Shown here: in pieces, positions 19,301 through 27,451 of the stretch | Layout of the letters: every line of letters starts with the position of its first letter | Position numbering within the stretch: the first letter of the stretch is position 1 | Assembly: GCA_016714015.1 (NCBI GenBank) | Contig: JADJNZ010000002.1 | Coordinates: forward strand, 124,001-188,000 | Direction: 5' to 3' | DNA from: Gemmatimonadota bacterium | Lineage (GTDB): Bacteria; Gemmatimonadota; Gemmatimonadetes; Gemmatimonadales; Gemmatimonadaceae | DNA: 64,000 bases | Notes under the pieces: model-generated | Seen by the model: the letters and a program-made list of their open reading frames with translations, nothing else | The model's database searches: none | What the model was told of the DNA's origin: nothing | Program-made: the position numbers and the translations under genes

Positions 19301-20397
19301 CCGAGGAGGAGCAGCCCGCTGGTGATCGCGAGGGCACCGGCGTTCGCCGTGAAACGGCCACCCGCCCCGACGAAATAGAAGGTCGGGTCGAACAGCGGCC
19401 ACCGGTTCGAGAAGCTCGAGAGCGGGACGAACGCGACCGCGCCGAAGGCGACGGCGAGGACCGCGAATCGCCCGCCCAGCCCGATGTCCCGACGCCACGC
19501 GACCGCGAGGAGCAGGAGGCCCAGCACGGCGAGCATCGCCGCGCCGCGCGTGACGGCCCGCTCCCGCGCCTCATGCGCGAGCGCGTCGGCCGGCGGCACG
19601 AGCGCGCGCGCCGCGAGCATCGGTTCGTCGCCGACGGTGAGGACCACGGCCCGCGGCACCGAGGCCGCCGCCCCCGCGCCGCCGTACGCGAAGCCCGTCA
19701 CCCCGACCGCACTCGCGACTCGCAGGTCGAGCGGCAGGCTCAGTTCCGACGCCGGCCGCTGCGCGTGGAGCAGGACGGAGGCGATCGCGCTCTGCGTGCC
19801 CTTGGTCGCGACCGCGTAGATCACCACATGGAAGGGCGTCGCGACCACCCCGACCGGGCCGGGGAGCGAATCCACCGGCACGAGCAGGCGGCCGGCCCAC
19901 GCGAACGGCCGTCCCGAGTCCGCGACGATCACCGAACGGTCGTCCGGCCCGGCGACGAGCGCGGCGAGCGCATCGAACGCGCCTGCCTCGCGCGACGGCA
20001 CCAGCAGCGCCGCCTGGGCGATGCGCGTCAACTCGAGCCCCGCGGTCCGCACGGCCTGCTCGAGCCGGGTCGTCGCCTCCGCCTCGAGTGCGGCGCGGAC
20101 CGAATCGGGCGCCCGTTCGAGCCGCGCGAGGCGCGCCTCATGCACGCCGGCGCTGATCACGAAGGCGAGGCACGTCGCCGTGAACGCCACGCGACGCCGC
20201 CAAGCCAGCGCCCGGGCGCGCCACGTGAGCACCAGCAGCACGAGCGTCACGGCGGCGAAGGAGGCCGCCACTGCGGGGGACGGTTCGCGCAGCCATCGGG
20301 CGCCGACGAGGAGGCCCAACGATGCGGCCACGAGCCACGTATCCCATGGACCGCGAAGTCGACGGGACGAGGGCTCGGAGGGACCGGGGACGGGCAT
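16366..20397 (-). CDS. Very large NtrY-like membrane histidine kinase
   Basis: 1343 residues. About a dozen or more membrane segments (three near the N-terminus, eight between about 275 and 560, then two near 830-900 and one before the HAMP domain) alternate with extracytoplasmic regions. The cytoplasmic part is HAMP (ARQLSQPIRALQANALALA), PAS (NVASGVVAVDDQGRVTFANP), dimerisation domain with phospho-acceptor His1133 in QVAHEIKNPLTPI, and ATPase domain with N-box LLNLLENAR, DDGVGIAPN and SGSGLGLAVSRRL. HEIKNPLTPI with HAMP-PAS is the NtrY pattern; classic NtrY has about 750 residues, so this sensor part is far larger. Likely partner: the NtrX-like regulator. Start ATG 20397. Confidence 0.87.
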   Translation of the reverse strand: MPVPGPSEPSSRRLRGPWDTWLVAASLGLLVGARWLREPSPAVAASFAAVTLVLLVLTWRARALAWRRRVAFTATCLAFVISAGVHEARLARLERAPDSVRAALEAEATTRLEQAVRTAGLELTRIAQAALLVPSREAGAFDALAALVAGPDDRSVIVADSGRPFAWAGRLLVPVDSLPGPVGVVATPFHVVIYAVATKGTQSAIASVLLHAQRPASELSLPLDLRVASAVGVTGFAYGGAGAAASVPRAVVLTVGDEPMLAARALVPPADALAHEARERAVTRGAAMLAVLGLLLLAVAWRRDIGLGGRFAVLAVAFGAVAFVPLSSFSNRWPLFDPTFYFVGAGGRFTANAGALAITSGLLLLGLLSALRAGFRPRSRTQALAGVLLVATAGPFVLRDLARGINVPTIGASLGLWLSWQVTLFLAAVTVLLLGVTAGRAALSGTRRGIAAWIAPVIAAVAALSTPIVLEAPGRLPALHPALWILAIAALAFTRRARAIVASVAVVAACGAVTLAWFSTVRDRVQLASEDVHGLSTPDPTSAVLLERYADALDVATAARSRVEVLSRFATSDLAGAELPVEVATWAPDGTPMAELRVGRGSGTAGVNVLADEARTRGGRILREVPGEPGTHVVLAQPHLDGTVTTVVLAPRSALVPPDAFGAFLGFPPPPTPEPPYTLRLGEFADPGAPETPRGGRWWREGNELHGDWLLPAAGGMRRRVHGTVELRRFDALVTRGALLVLIDLTVLGAIWLLIVSADGAAWRWWRMRRRDVLHSFRVRLSVALFGAFVVPSALLGVWSFQRVQADDRESRDLLVRETLRGVAASTDSVLLAQAAARFDTPLFLYADGLLVGTSDPLLDALAPVGRLLPPGVARTLAEGDQPTAGREEDLGPGAVRLGYRAETDAYGVQWVLAAPARLDERLLDRRRNDLAVFLLFALALGGIAALWASGAGARQLSQPIRALQANALALARGATPPALDADPPVEFTPVFSAFRTMTTDLAESRAALETAERRLAATLRNVASGVVAVDDQGRVTFANPRAESILGATLPAGIALAPRLGAEIDARLLAFLDAADEEADFEVERMGRRLQVRVARLAAGARRAVITVDDVTEVARAERVLAWGEMARQVAHEIKNPLTPIRLGMQHLRRARRDGRVDFDRVLEENTARVLAEIDRLDEIARAFSRYGTAPVADAPAERTDVARVARDVLELERMGQEGITWEETIPDREALAAGRDRELREVLLNLLENARLARATRIGLVVAVHVDGSVEVSVRDDGVGIAPNLLPRIFEPHFSTRTSGSGLGLAVSRRLVEGWGGAITAESELGRGTVIRVRLAPPPSH

Positions 20398-20406
20398 CAC
20401 GTCGGG

Positions 20407-20412
20407 ATAATA
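20407..20412 (-). promoter_or_regulatory. -10 element (TATTAT) for the histidine kinase
   Basis: TATTAT on the minus strand, 9 bases before the kinase ATG, in the 70 bp divergent gap shared with the plus-strand gene at 20468. Confidence 0.5.
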
Positions 20413-20455
20413 CCCGCCGCGGTGGTCCACAGGCGACCGCAGGACACGACCCGGG

Positions 20456-20461
20456 TACATT
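20456..20461 (+). promoter_or_regulatory. -10 element (TACATT), 6 bases before ATG 20468
   Basis: TACATT, then TCCTCC, then ATG. Predicted leaderless start of the efflux operon. Confidence 0.55.
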
Positions 20462-20467
20462 TCCTCC

Positions 20468-21433
20468 ATGCGCATCCCGCGTCTCGTCTCCGTCCTGGCC
20501 GGCGGTCTTCCCTGCCTGCTCGCCGCCGCGGTGCTGCCGGCCCAGGTGGCGGTGGTCGACGAGGGGATCTTCACGATCTCCATCGCCGGCGAGCGGGTCG
20601 GACGCGAGGACTTCTCGATCCGGCGCAACGTGGCCGATGGCGGCTACATCGCTCAAGGGAACGTCCTTCGGACCGAGGGCCGTTCATCTGTGGTCCTGTC
20701 GACCGATTCCGCCGGATCGCCGTTCCGCTTCCAGATCGAGCGCTTCGTCGCGGGGCGGCGGGTGGAGAGCACCTCCGGCGAGTACCGCCGCGGTCTCTGG
20801 TCGGGGCGCACGGTCGGTCCGGCCGGGGAGTCGGGGCGCGAATTCCGGCTCCCGGACGTGGTATTGGCGGCGGACGACGGCGTGATCCACCACGCCTGGT
20901 TCCTCCTCCGGTTCCTGCGGGGCGGACCGCAGCTGGTCCTCCGCCCGCGGGGGTTGGTCGTGCGACCGATGGTCGTCGAATCGCAGGGGCCGGATTCGGT
21001 CCTCTTCGGGCTCGACGTGTACGACGCGGAACGGTGGCTCGTCCGCGATGGGATCGGTGGTCCGGTGCTGCGCGAGGTCTGGGTGGATGCCCAGGGTCGC
21101 CTGCTCCGGGTCCGGATCCCGGCGGCGGACCTCGAGGCCACGCGCGACGAGGCACCGCCGGAAGCACCTCGTGAAACCTCGCCGCCGGCGGGGGCGTACG
21201 AGGGGCCAGAACCCCTCTTTACAGGATTCGGACTTGATGCGTGCGCTGTGGCGGGCGACCCTGCTCCTCGTGGTGGCGATGCCGGTGGCGGCCCAGGCGG
21301 GCCGGCCGACGTTGACGCTGACCGAGGCGCTGGAGATCGCCAAGAAGAACAACCCGACCTACCTGCAGTCGATCACGGGGCGCACGCGGGCGGCCGCCTC
21401 GCTCCGGTCGGCGTACGGGCAGCTGCTCCCTAG
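20468..21433 (+). CDS. Exported protein of unknown function, first gene of efflux operon
   Basis: Signal peptide MRIPRLVSVLAGGLPCLLAAAVLPAQ and a beta-rich periplasmic domain (FTISIAGERVGREDFSIRRN, LVLRPRGLVVRPMVVES, GGPVLREVWVDAQGRLLRVRIP). I recognise no family; the style resembles proteins that read out a substrate or lipoprotein. The frame runs 197 bases into tolC in another frame, and the last ~65 residues (after GFGLDA) are Gly/Pro/Ala-rich. The mature protein probably ends near the tolC start. A TGA at 21235-21237 in another frame would give a tidy TGATG junction, so a frameshift or a true long overlap are both possible. Confidence 0.65.
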   Translation: MRIPRLVSVLAGGLPCLLAAAVLPAQVAVVDEGIFTISIAGERVGREDFSIRRNVADGGYIAQGNVLRTEGRSSVVLSTDSAGSPFRFQIERFVAGRRVESTSGEYRRGLWSGRTVGPAGESGREFRLPDVVLAADDGVIHHAWFLLRFLRGGPQLVLRPRGLVVRPMVVESQGPDSVLFGLDVYDAERWLVRDGIGGPVLREVWVDAQGRLLRVRIPAADLEATRDEAPPEAPRETSPPAGAYEGPEPLFTGFGLDACAVAGDPAPRGGDAGGGPGGPADVDADRGAGDRQEEQPDLPAVDHGAHAGGRLAPVGVRAAAP

Positions 21434-22703
21434 CGCCGACGTCAGCGCCAGCGCGAGCTATCGCGAGGGCCGCCCGCAGTTCTTCGGCGGCGTCGCGTTC
21501 GGTGCGACCTCCGACATCGTCTCCTCGAGCTGGAACCTGCAGGGGAGCATGCAGCTCAGCCTCAACACGCTGGCGCAGATCAAGCGCGCCAACGCGTCCA
21601 TGGATGCGGCGGATGCCGACGTCGAGGCCGCGCTCTTCCAGCTGCGGAACGGCGTGACCGCGCAGTTCCTGCTCGCGCTGCAGACCCAGGCACGCGCCGC
21701 CCTGCAGGACACGCTCGTGGTCCAGCAGCGGCTCCAGCTCGAACTCGCCCAGGCCCGCGCGGGCGTGGGATCGGCGACCTCCCTCGACGTGAAGCGGGCC
21801 GAGGTGGGGCTCGGGACGCAGCAGGTCGCGGCCCTCCGGGCCCGCAACACCGCGGCGGTCGCCCGGCTCCAGCTCTTCCAGCAGCTCGGCGCCCCGATGC
21901 CCGAGGACGTCGTGCTCACCGCTGACCTCCCGGTGTCCGCGCCGACGCAGAGCGTGGCCGACCTCCTCGCGATGGCGAAGGTCGCGAACCCGAACCTGCG
22001 GGCCTTCCAGGCGCGCGAGCGGGTCGCCGAGGCCGGCGTGAAGTCGGCCCGCAGCGCCTACACGCCGTCACTCTCGCTGTCCGGTTCCGTCGGCGGCGTC
22101 GCGCAGACCCAGACCGACGTCACGGACAACGATGCGGTCGCCCAGGCGATCGCGACCCGCGACTCGCGGGTGGCGAGCTGCCTCTCGACCGACTCGCTCC
22201 GCGTCGGCGCGGGACTCGGCAGCATCGCGCCGCAGTGCGCCGCGATCCCGCCGGTGAACGTCGCGGCCATCCGCGACGCCAACAACACCTTCCCCTTCGG
22301 GTTCACGCGCAATCCGTACAGCCTCTCGCTCGGCATCTCGCTCCCCTTGTTCGACGGGTTCGGGCGCGAGCAGCGGTTGCAGGAGGCCAACGCGAGCCGG
22401 ACCGACGCGCGGTACAACACGCGCCGGCAGGAGCTCGCGATGACCGCCGACGTCACGTCGGCGCGGGTCACGCTGCAGGCGGCGTTCGATGCCGTCGAGC
22501 TGCAGACCCGGAACGCCGCGACGGCGCGCGAGGCGCTGCAGCTGGCCGAGGAGCGGTACCGCGTCGGGGCCAACACCTTCGTGGACCTCACGACGGCGCG
22601 CGGGGAGTACGAACGCGCCGAGACCGACCGCATCGATGCGATCTATGAATTCCACCGGGCGTACGCGGCGCTGGAAGCGGCCGTCGGACGCACCCTTCGC
22701 TGA
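21237..22703 (+). CDS. tolC: TolC family outer-membrane efflux channel
   Basis: 488-residue outer-membrane trimer protein with signal peptide (MRALWRATLLLVVAMPVAAQA). It has the two TolC repeats: N-terminal LTLTEALEIAKKNNPTYLQS with ATSLDVKRAEVGLGTQQVA, and C-terminal PYSLSLGISLPLFDG with ALQLAEERYRVGANTFVDLTTARGEYERAE (cited in parts). It forms the exit duct for the adaptor and ATPase encoded next. The start is set by the signal peptide; an upstream in-frame extension is out-of-family. It is followed after 11 bases by the adaptor gene. Confidence 0.92.
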   Translation: MRALWRATLLLVVAMPVAAQAGRPTLTLTEALEIAKKNNPTYLQSITGRTRAAASLRSAYGQLLPSADVSASASYREGRPQFFGGVAFGATSDIVSSSWNLQGSMQLSLNTLAQIKRANASMDAADADVEAALFQLRNGVTAQFLLALQTQARAALQDTLVVQQRLQLELAQARAGVGSATSLDVKRAEVGLGTQQVAALRARNTAAVARLQLFQQLGAPMPEDVVLTADLPVSAPTQSVADLLAMAKVANPNLRAFQARERVAEAGVKSARSAYTPSLSLSGSVGGVAQTQTDVTDNDAVAQAIATRDSRVASCLSTDSLRVGAGLGSIAPQCAAIPPVNVAAIRDANNTFPFGFTRNPYSLSLGISLPLFDGFGREQRLQEANASRTDARYNTRRQELAMTADVTSARVTLQAAFDAVELQTRNAATAREALQLAEERYRVGANTFVDLTTARGEYERAETDRIDAIYEFHRAYAALEAAVGRTLR

Positions 22704-22714
22704 GCTGAGGAGCC

Positions 22715-23992
22715 ATGAGCAAGAAGATGAAGTGGGGGATCGCCGCGGTCGCCGTGATCGGCATCGTCGGGATGATCGCCGTGAACGCCGCCGGTGGTGA
22801 CAAGGGGACCGAGGTCCGCATCGAGGAGGTGTCCAAGCAGGATCTGGTCGCCTCGGTGACGGCCAGCGGGCAGGTCATCCCGCGCACCAAGGTCGACCTC
22901 TCCGCCGACATCACCGGCCGCATCACGCGGCTCTCGGTGAAGGACGGCGACATGGTGCGCGAGGGGCAGTTCCTCCTCCAGATCGACCCGCAGCAGTACG
23001 AGGCGCAGGTGCAGCGCGCCGAGGCGGCGCTCGCGAACGCGCGGGCGAGCCTCGCGCAGTCGCGCGCCAACCTGCTGCAGGCGCAGCGCAACCTCGAGCG
23101 GCTCGAAGGCATCCGCCGCACGAATGCCACGCTCGTCTCCGGCCAGGAGCTCGAGCAGGCGCAGACGCAGCTCGAGGTGAACAAGGCGCTCGTGGAGGCC
23201 GCGGAGGAGAACGTGAAGCAGGCCGACGCGTCGCTGAAGGACGCGCGCTACCAACTCTCCCGCACCACCATCTACGCCCCGATGTCCGGCCGCGTGACGC
23301 GCCTCAACGTCGAGCTCGGCGAGACGGCGATCATGGGCACGCTCAACAAGGACGCCGCGACGCTGCTCACCATCAGCGACATGAGCGTCCTCGAGACGAA
23401 GGTGAAGGTCGACGAGACCGACGTCAGCCGCATCGCCCTCGGCGACTCGGCGGTCATCCAGATCGACGCCTTCCCCGACACCACGTTCATCGGCCGGGTG
23501 GTCGAGATCTCCAACAGCTCGGTCAAGGGCGCCACGGCGTCGACGACCGACCAGGCGATCGACTACGAGGTGACCGTCCGCATCCTGAACCCGCCGGCCG
23601 AGACGCGCCCCGACTTCTCGTCGACCGCGAAGATCGTGACCGACACCCGGGCGCAGGCGCTGGCGATCCCGATCATCGCGCTGACCGTTCGCGAGGACTC
23701 GGCCCTGAAGCAGACCGACGCCGCGCCGAACGCCGTCGCCGCGCCGGCCGTGCAGGTGGGCAAGCGGGACGTCGAGGGCGTGTTCGTCGTGGGCGCCGAC
23801 AACAAAGTGACCTTCCGCCCCGTAAGGGTGGGGATCGCAGGTGAGAAGTACTTCGAGGTGCTGAGCGGGCTCGAGCCCGGCGAGCGCATCGTGGCCGGCA
23901 CCTATCAGGCGATCCGCGAACTCAAGGACCAGCAGCTCGTTCGCGAGACCCCAAAGGAGGCGGCCGACCCCAAGGCCGCGAAGACCCCGTGA
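22715..23992 (+). CDS. macA: MacA/HlyD-type periplasmic adaptor
   Basis: 425-residue membrane-fusion protein joining an inner-membrane ABC pump to TolC. It has one N-terminal membrane anchor (MKWGIAAVAVIGIVGMIAVN), a lipoyl half-motif (VTASGQVIPRTKVDLSAD), a coiled-coil hairpin (about 95-185, rich in Q, A and E), a second lipoyl half (TTIYAPMSGRVTRLNVELGE), a beta-barrel, and a membrane-proximal domain ending GLEPGERIVAGTYQAI. GAGCTGAGGAG before the ATG is a fair ribosome-binding site. Its stop overlaps the GTG start of the ATPase gene. Confidence 0.92.
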   Translation: MSKKMKWGIAAVAVIGIVGMIAVNAAGGDKGTEVRIEEVSKQDLVASVTASGQVIPRTKVDLSADITGRITRLSVKDGDMVREGQFLLQIDPQQYEAQVQRAEAALANARASLAQSRANLLQAQRNLERLEGIRRTNATLVSGQELEQAQTQLEVNKALVEAAEENVKQADASLKDARYQLSRTTIYAPMSGRVTRLNVELGETAIMGTLNKDAATLLTISDMSVLETKVKVDETDVSRIALGDSAVIQIDAFPDTTFIGRVVEISNSSVKGATASTTDQAIDYEVTVRILNPPAETRPDFSSTAKIVTDTRAQALAIPIIALTVREDSALKQTDAAPNAVAAPAVQVGKRDVEGVFVVGADNKVTFRPVRVGIAGEKYFEVLSGLEPGERIVAGTYQAIRELKDQQLVRETPKEAADPKAAKTP

Positions 23993-24792
23993 CCCAGCAC
24001 ATCGAAGAAGCGCCGCTCAACACCACCGCCGAGCGTCAGGCCGTCGTCGGCAGCGCGGGCGCCGCGCCGTCGAAGGAGTGGGTGATCGTCACCCGCGGCC
24101 TCAAGCGCGAATACGACATGGGCGGCGAGATCGTCCGCGCGCTCCGCGGGGTGGACCTCGCGGTCCGCCGCAACGAGTACGTCGCGATCATGGGCCCGTC
24201 GGGCTCGGGCAAGTCCACCTTCATGAACATCATCGGCTGCCTCGACACGCCGAACGAGGGCGAGTACTGGCTCAACGGCCAGCTCGTCTCGACCATGAAG
24301 GACGACGAGCTCGCGCGCGTCCGCAACAAGGAGATCGGGTTCGTCTTCCAGACGTTCAACCTGCTCCCCCGCGCCACGGCGCTCGCCAACGTCGAGCTCC
24401 CGCTCGTCTACGCCGGCATCTCGGCGTCGGAGCGCAAGGAGCGCGCGATGGCGGCGCTCGAGGCCGTGCAGCTCGGCCAGCGCGTGCATCACCGCCCGAA
24501 CGAGCTCTCCGGCGGCCAGCGCCAGCGCGTCGCGATCGCCCGCGCGCTGGTCAACCGCCCCTCGATCCTCCTCGCCGACGAGCCCACGGGCAACCTGGAC
24601 TCGCAGACGTCGGAAGAGATCATGCGCGTCTTCGAGCACCTCGCCGATACGGGCCAGACGGTCATCATGGTGACCCACGAACCCGACATCGCCGCGCACG
24701 CGCGCCGCGTGGTCGTGCTGCGCGACGGCCAGATCGCGAGCGACGACCGGCGCGAGAAGTTCACCGAGAAGCTCGGCCTCGCGACCAAGTAG
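23989..24792 (+). CDS. MacB/LolD-type ABC transporter ATPase (stand-alone)
   Basis: 267-residue nucleotide-binding subunit of a type VII (mechanotransmission) ABC transporter. It has Walker A MGPSGSGKSTFMNIIGCLD, Q-loop FVFQTFNLLPR, signature LSGGQRQRVAIARAL, Walker B ILLADEPTGNLDSQT and switch His in VTHEPD. In E. coli MacB this domain is fused to the permease; here it is separate, as in LolD. It is the only ATPase gene for the six permease genes that follow. GTG start overlaps the adaptor stop (GTGA). Confidence 0.93.
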   Translation: MTQHIEEAPLNTTAERQAVVGSAGAAPSKEWVIVTRGLKREYDMGGEIVRALRGVDLAVRRNEYVAIMGPSGSGKSTFMNIIGCLDTPNEGEYWLNGQLVSTMKDDELARVRNKEIGFVFQTFNLLPRATALANVELPLVYAGISASERKERAMAALEAVQLGQRVHHRPNELSGGQRQRVAIARALVNRPSILLADEPTGNLDSQTSEEIMRVFEHLADTGQTVIMVTHEPDIAAHARRVVVLRDGQIASDDRREKFTEKLGLATK

Positions 24793-24799
24793 GCGCGTC

Positions 24800-24827
24800 G
24801 GGCGGGCCTGGTCCCCAGGCCCCGCCC
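24800..24827 (+). promoter_or_regulatory. GC hairpin between ATPase and permease A1
   Basis: GGGCGGGCCTGG (24800-24811) pairs with CCAGGCCCCGCCC (24815-24827) with one bulged base. It sits in a 77 bp gap, the longest within the first half of the operon, and has no T-run. It may be an RNA stability or partial-termination element; a similar one precedes permease A2. Confidence 0.5.
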
Positions 24828-24869
24828 GCGCCCCTGCGCGCGACCGGACTTCGCTGCCCCGCCCCATCG

Positions 24870-26114
24870 ATGCCTCTCTTCGAAGCCGTCCGGCTCGCGC
24901 TCAACACCATCCGGGTCCAGAAGCTCAAGAGCTTCTTCACCCTCGCGGGCGTCTGCATCGGCGTCATGTTCCTCATCACCGTCGTCTCGATCATCGAGGG
25001 GATGGGTCGCTACATGAAGGACGACCTCGTCGGGAAGATCATCGCGATCAACTCGTTCGAGCTCCGCCGGCAGCCCAACATCAACATCGGCGACGTCGAC
25101 CAGTCGGAGTGGGACGCCTGGCGCCGCCGCCCGCGGCTCTACATCAGCGACCTGCTCCCGGTGGTCGAGGCCCTCCCCGAGGGGACGCGCTGGGCCCAGG
25201 AGTCCGAGAACAGCGTCACGGCGACGTCGATCTACTCGCGTCCCCGCACGACCAACGCCATCGGCGTGGACGGCGACTGGTTCGCGATCAAGAAGCTCGC
25301 CCTCACCGACGGCCGCGAGTTCACCGCGCAGGAGCTGCGCCAGGGCGAGAACGTCGCGATCATCGGCCCCGACATGATCGACCGCGCCTTCCCCGGCGTC
25401 GACCCGATCGGCCGCGAGCTGCGCATCGGCGGCGTGCCCTATCGCGTCATCGGCATCACCGAGTCGCGCGGCTCGGCCTTCGGGATCTCATTCGACAACT
25501 TCGTCATCGCGCCGTGGCGGTCGCCGATCCGCAAGCTGCTCAATCCGCAGCCGCAGATGATCGACGCGGTCGTCGTGCAGTCCGAGAACCAGCAGGTGCT
25601 GACCGAGGCCAAGGAACGCGTCCGTGCCGTCATGCGGACGCGGCGCGGGCTCCGGCCGAGCCAGCCCGACAACTTCGCGATGGAGACATCGGAGAGCGCG
25701 CTCGAGTTCTGGAACAAGATCCAGGGCTACCTGGTCATCGCGGGCGTGGCGCTGCCGGCGATCGGCCTCGTCGTCGGCGCGATCGTCATCATGAACATCA
25801 TGCTCGTCGCCGTCGCGGAGCGGACCCGCGAGATCGGCATCCGGAAGGCGCTCGGGGCCAAGCGGCGCGACATCCTCGCGCAGTTCCTCGTCGAGTCGGC
25901 GACGCTCAGCACGGTCGGCGCGATGCTCGGCATCGCCCTCGGCATCGGGTTCTCGCAGGCGATCGCGGCGGTGTCGCCGCTCCCGGCGAGCGTCGCCCCC
26001 TGGTCGATCGTCGTCGGCGTGCTCGTCGGCGCGGGCGTGGGGATCATCTCCGGCGTCTATCCGGCGAGCCGCGCGTCGCGGCTCGACCCGGTCGTCGCGC
26101 TGCGGCAGGAGTAG
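24870..26114 (+). CDS. FtsX/MacB-type permease A1
   Basis: 414-residue ABC permease without ATPase domain. One N-terminal membrane helix (SFFTLAGVCIGVMFLITVVS, about 20-40), a large periplasmic core (about 50-280) and three C-terminal helices. It has the cytoplasmic coupling motif ERTREIGIRKALGAKRRDI and the family ending ASRLDPVVALRQE. Belongs to the A type of this locus (starting FEAVRLALNTIRVQKLKSFF), shared with genes at 27452 and 29969. Followed after only 5 bases by B1. Probably forms a heterodimer with B1 on the single ATPase. Confidence 0.88.
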   Translation: MPLFEAVRLALNTIRVQKLKSFFTLAGVCIGVMFLITVVSIIEGMGRYMKDDLVGKIIAINSFELRRQPNINIGDVDQSEWDAWRRRPRLYISDLLPVVEALPEGTRWAQESENSVTATSIYSRPRTTNAIGVDGDWFAIKKLALTDGREFTAQELRQGENVAIIGPDMIDRAFPGVDPIGRELRIGGVPYRVIGITESRGSAFGISFDNFVIAPWRSPIRKLLNPQPQMIDAVVVQSENQQVLTEAKERVRAVMRTRRGLRPSQPDNFAMETSESALEFWNKIQGYLVIAGVALPAIGLVVGAIVIMNIMLVAVAERTREIGIRKALGAKRRDILAQFLVESATLSTVGAMLGIALGIGFSQAIAAVSPLPASVAPWSIVVGVLVGAGVGIISGVYPASRASRLDPVVALRQE

Positions 26115-26119
26115 GCATC

Positions 26120-27376
26120 ATGGCCAACCTCAGTTCGCGCCTCTACAACCTCGGCGAGGGCGTCCGCATCGCGGTCGACGCCATCGTCGGCAACAAGGTC
26201 CGTGCGGGCCTCACGATCCTCGGCGTCGCCGTGGGCGTCTTCGTCGTCGTGGTGATCTCCGCCGCGGTGCACGGGATCAACGTGAGCGTGGCCAAGGACT
26301 TCGAGAGCACCGGCCCGACGACCTTCTTCGTCTCGCAATACCCGATCACGTTCGAGGCGTGCGACGGCAGCGGCGAGACCTGCACCTGGCTGCGCAACCC
26401 GCCCATCACGTGGGACGAGGTGTCGCGCCTCGAGCGGCTCGAGAACGCGGCCGCGGTGGGGGTGCGCATGGACTGGACGGGCGCCTTCAAGTACCGCGAC
26501 AAGGCGCTCTCCTCCGCCCCGATCGAGGGCTACTCGGCGAACTGGGCGATGTTCGGCGCGCCCGACATGCAGCCGGGGGGCCGCGTCTTCACCGACCAGG
26601 AGGTCCGCAGCGCGGCACGGGTGGTGGTGCTCAACACCGTCGCGGCCGAGCGGCTCTTCGTGGACTCCGACCCGCTGGGGAAGACGCTCACGATCAACGG
26701 CAATGCCTTCCAGGTGATCGGCGTCTACAAGGACAACGCGAGCTTCCTCTCGGGCGGCGAGCGGGCGAAGGGCGTGATGCCGGTGACGACGCTCCAGCGC
26801 GCGCTCAACGTGCGACGCACGGATCTCGGGGTCGTGGTCAAGCCCCGCACCGGGGTCCCGCGGGACGTGATGGTGGACGAGGTCACCGCCACCCTGCGCG
26901 GCGCCCGCGGGCTGCGGCCGAGCCAGGAGAGCACCTTCGCCATCATCACGCAGGACAAGCTGATGGAGACCTACGACAGGATCTTCGGGATGTTCTTCCT
27001 CGTGATGATCGCCCTCTCGGCGGTCGGGCTGATCGTCGGCGGCGTCGGCGTCATCGCGATCATGATGATCTCGGTCACCGAGCGGACCCGCGAGATCGGC
27101 GTGCGGAAGGCGCTCGGCGCGACCCGGCTGACCATCCTCTGGCAGTTCCTGATCGAGGCCGTCACGTTGACCGGCATCGGGGCCGTGATCGGACTGGTGT
27201 TGGGCTGGCTCGTGGCGCTCGCGATCCGCTCGGGCACGAGCATCGAGGCGAGCATCCCGCCGTTGGCCGCGGTCGCGGCGCTGGTCGCCAGCGCCTTCAC
27301 GGGGATCCTGTTCGGGATGATCCCGGCGGCCCGTGCCTCGCGCCTGGATCCGGTCGAGGCCCTGCGGCACGAATGA
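26120..27376 (+). CDS. FtsX/MacB-type permease B1
   Basis: 418 residues, same four-helix layout as A1 but of the B type: N-terminus LGEGVRIAVDAIVGNKVRAG then LTILGVAVGVFVVVVISAAV. The periplasmic core has an extra loop with two cysteines (CDGSGETC) that could form a disulfide. Coupling motif ERTREIGVRKALGATRLTI and ending ASRLDPVEALRHE. Its start lies 5 bases after the stop of A1, so the two are expected at equal levels. Confidence 0.88.
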   Translation: MANLSSRLYNLGEGVRIAVDAIVGNKVRAGLTILGVAVGVFVVVVISAAVHGINVSVAKDFESTGPTTFFVSQYPITFEACDGSGETCTWLRNPPITWDEVSRLERLENAAAVGVRMDWTGAFKYRDKALSSAPIEGYSANWAMFGAPDMQPGGRVFTDQEVRSAARVVVLNTVAAERLFVDSDPLGKTLTINGNAFQVIGVYKDNASFLSGGERAKGVMPVTTLQRALNVRRTDLGVVVKPRTGVPRDVMVDEVTATLRGARGLRPSQESTFAIITQDKLMETYDRIFGMFFLVMIALSAVGLIVGGVGVIAIMMISVTERTREIGVRKALGATRLTILWQFLIEAVTLTGIGAVIGLVLGWLVALAIRSGTSIEASIPPLAAVAALVASAFTGILFGMIPAARASRLDPVEALRHE

Positions 27377-27400
27377 CGCCCCGGATGCGTTAGCCTTCGA

Positions 27401-27427
27401 GGGCGGCCCGGTCCTTTCCGGCCGCCC
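27401..27427 (+). promoter_or_regulatory. GC hairpin between permeases B1 and A2
   Basis: GGGCGGCC (27401-27408) pairs with GGCCGCCC (27420-27427) across a loop with CCTTT. It sits in a 75 bp gap, mirroring the hairpin in the 77 bp gap before A1. Confidence 0.5.
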
Positions 27428-27451
27428 GTCTCCCCTCCCCGGCCGTCCGCC

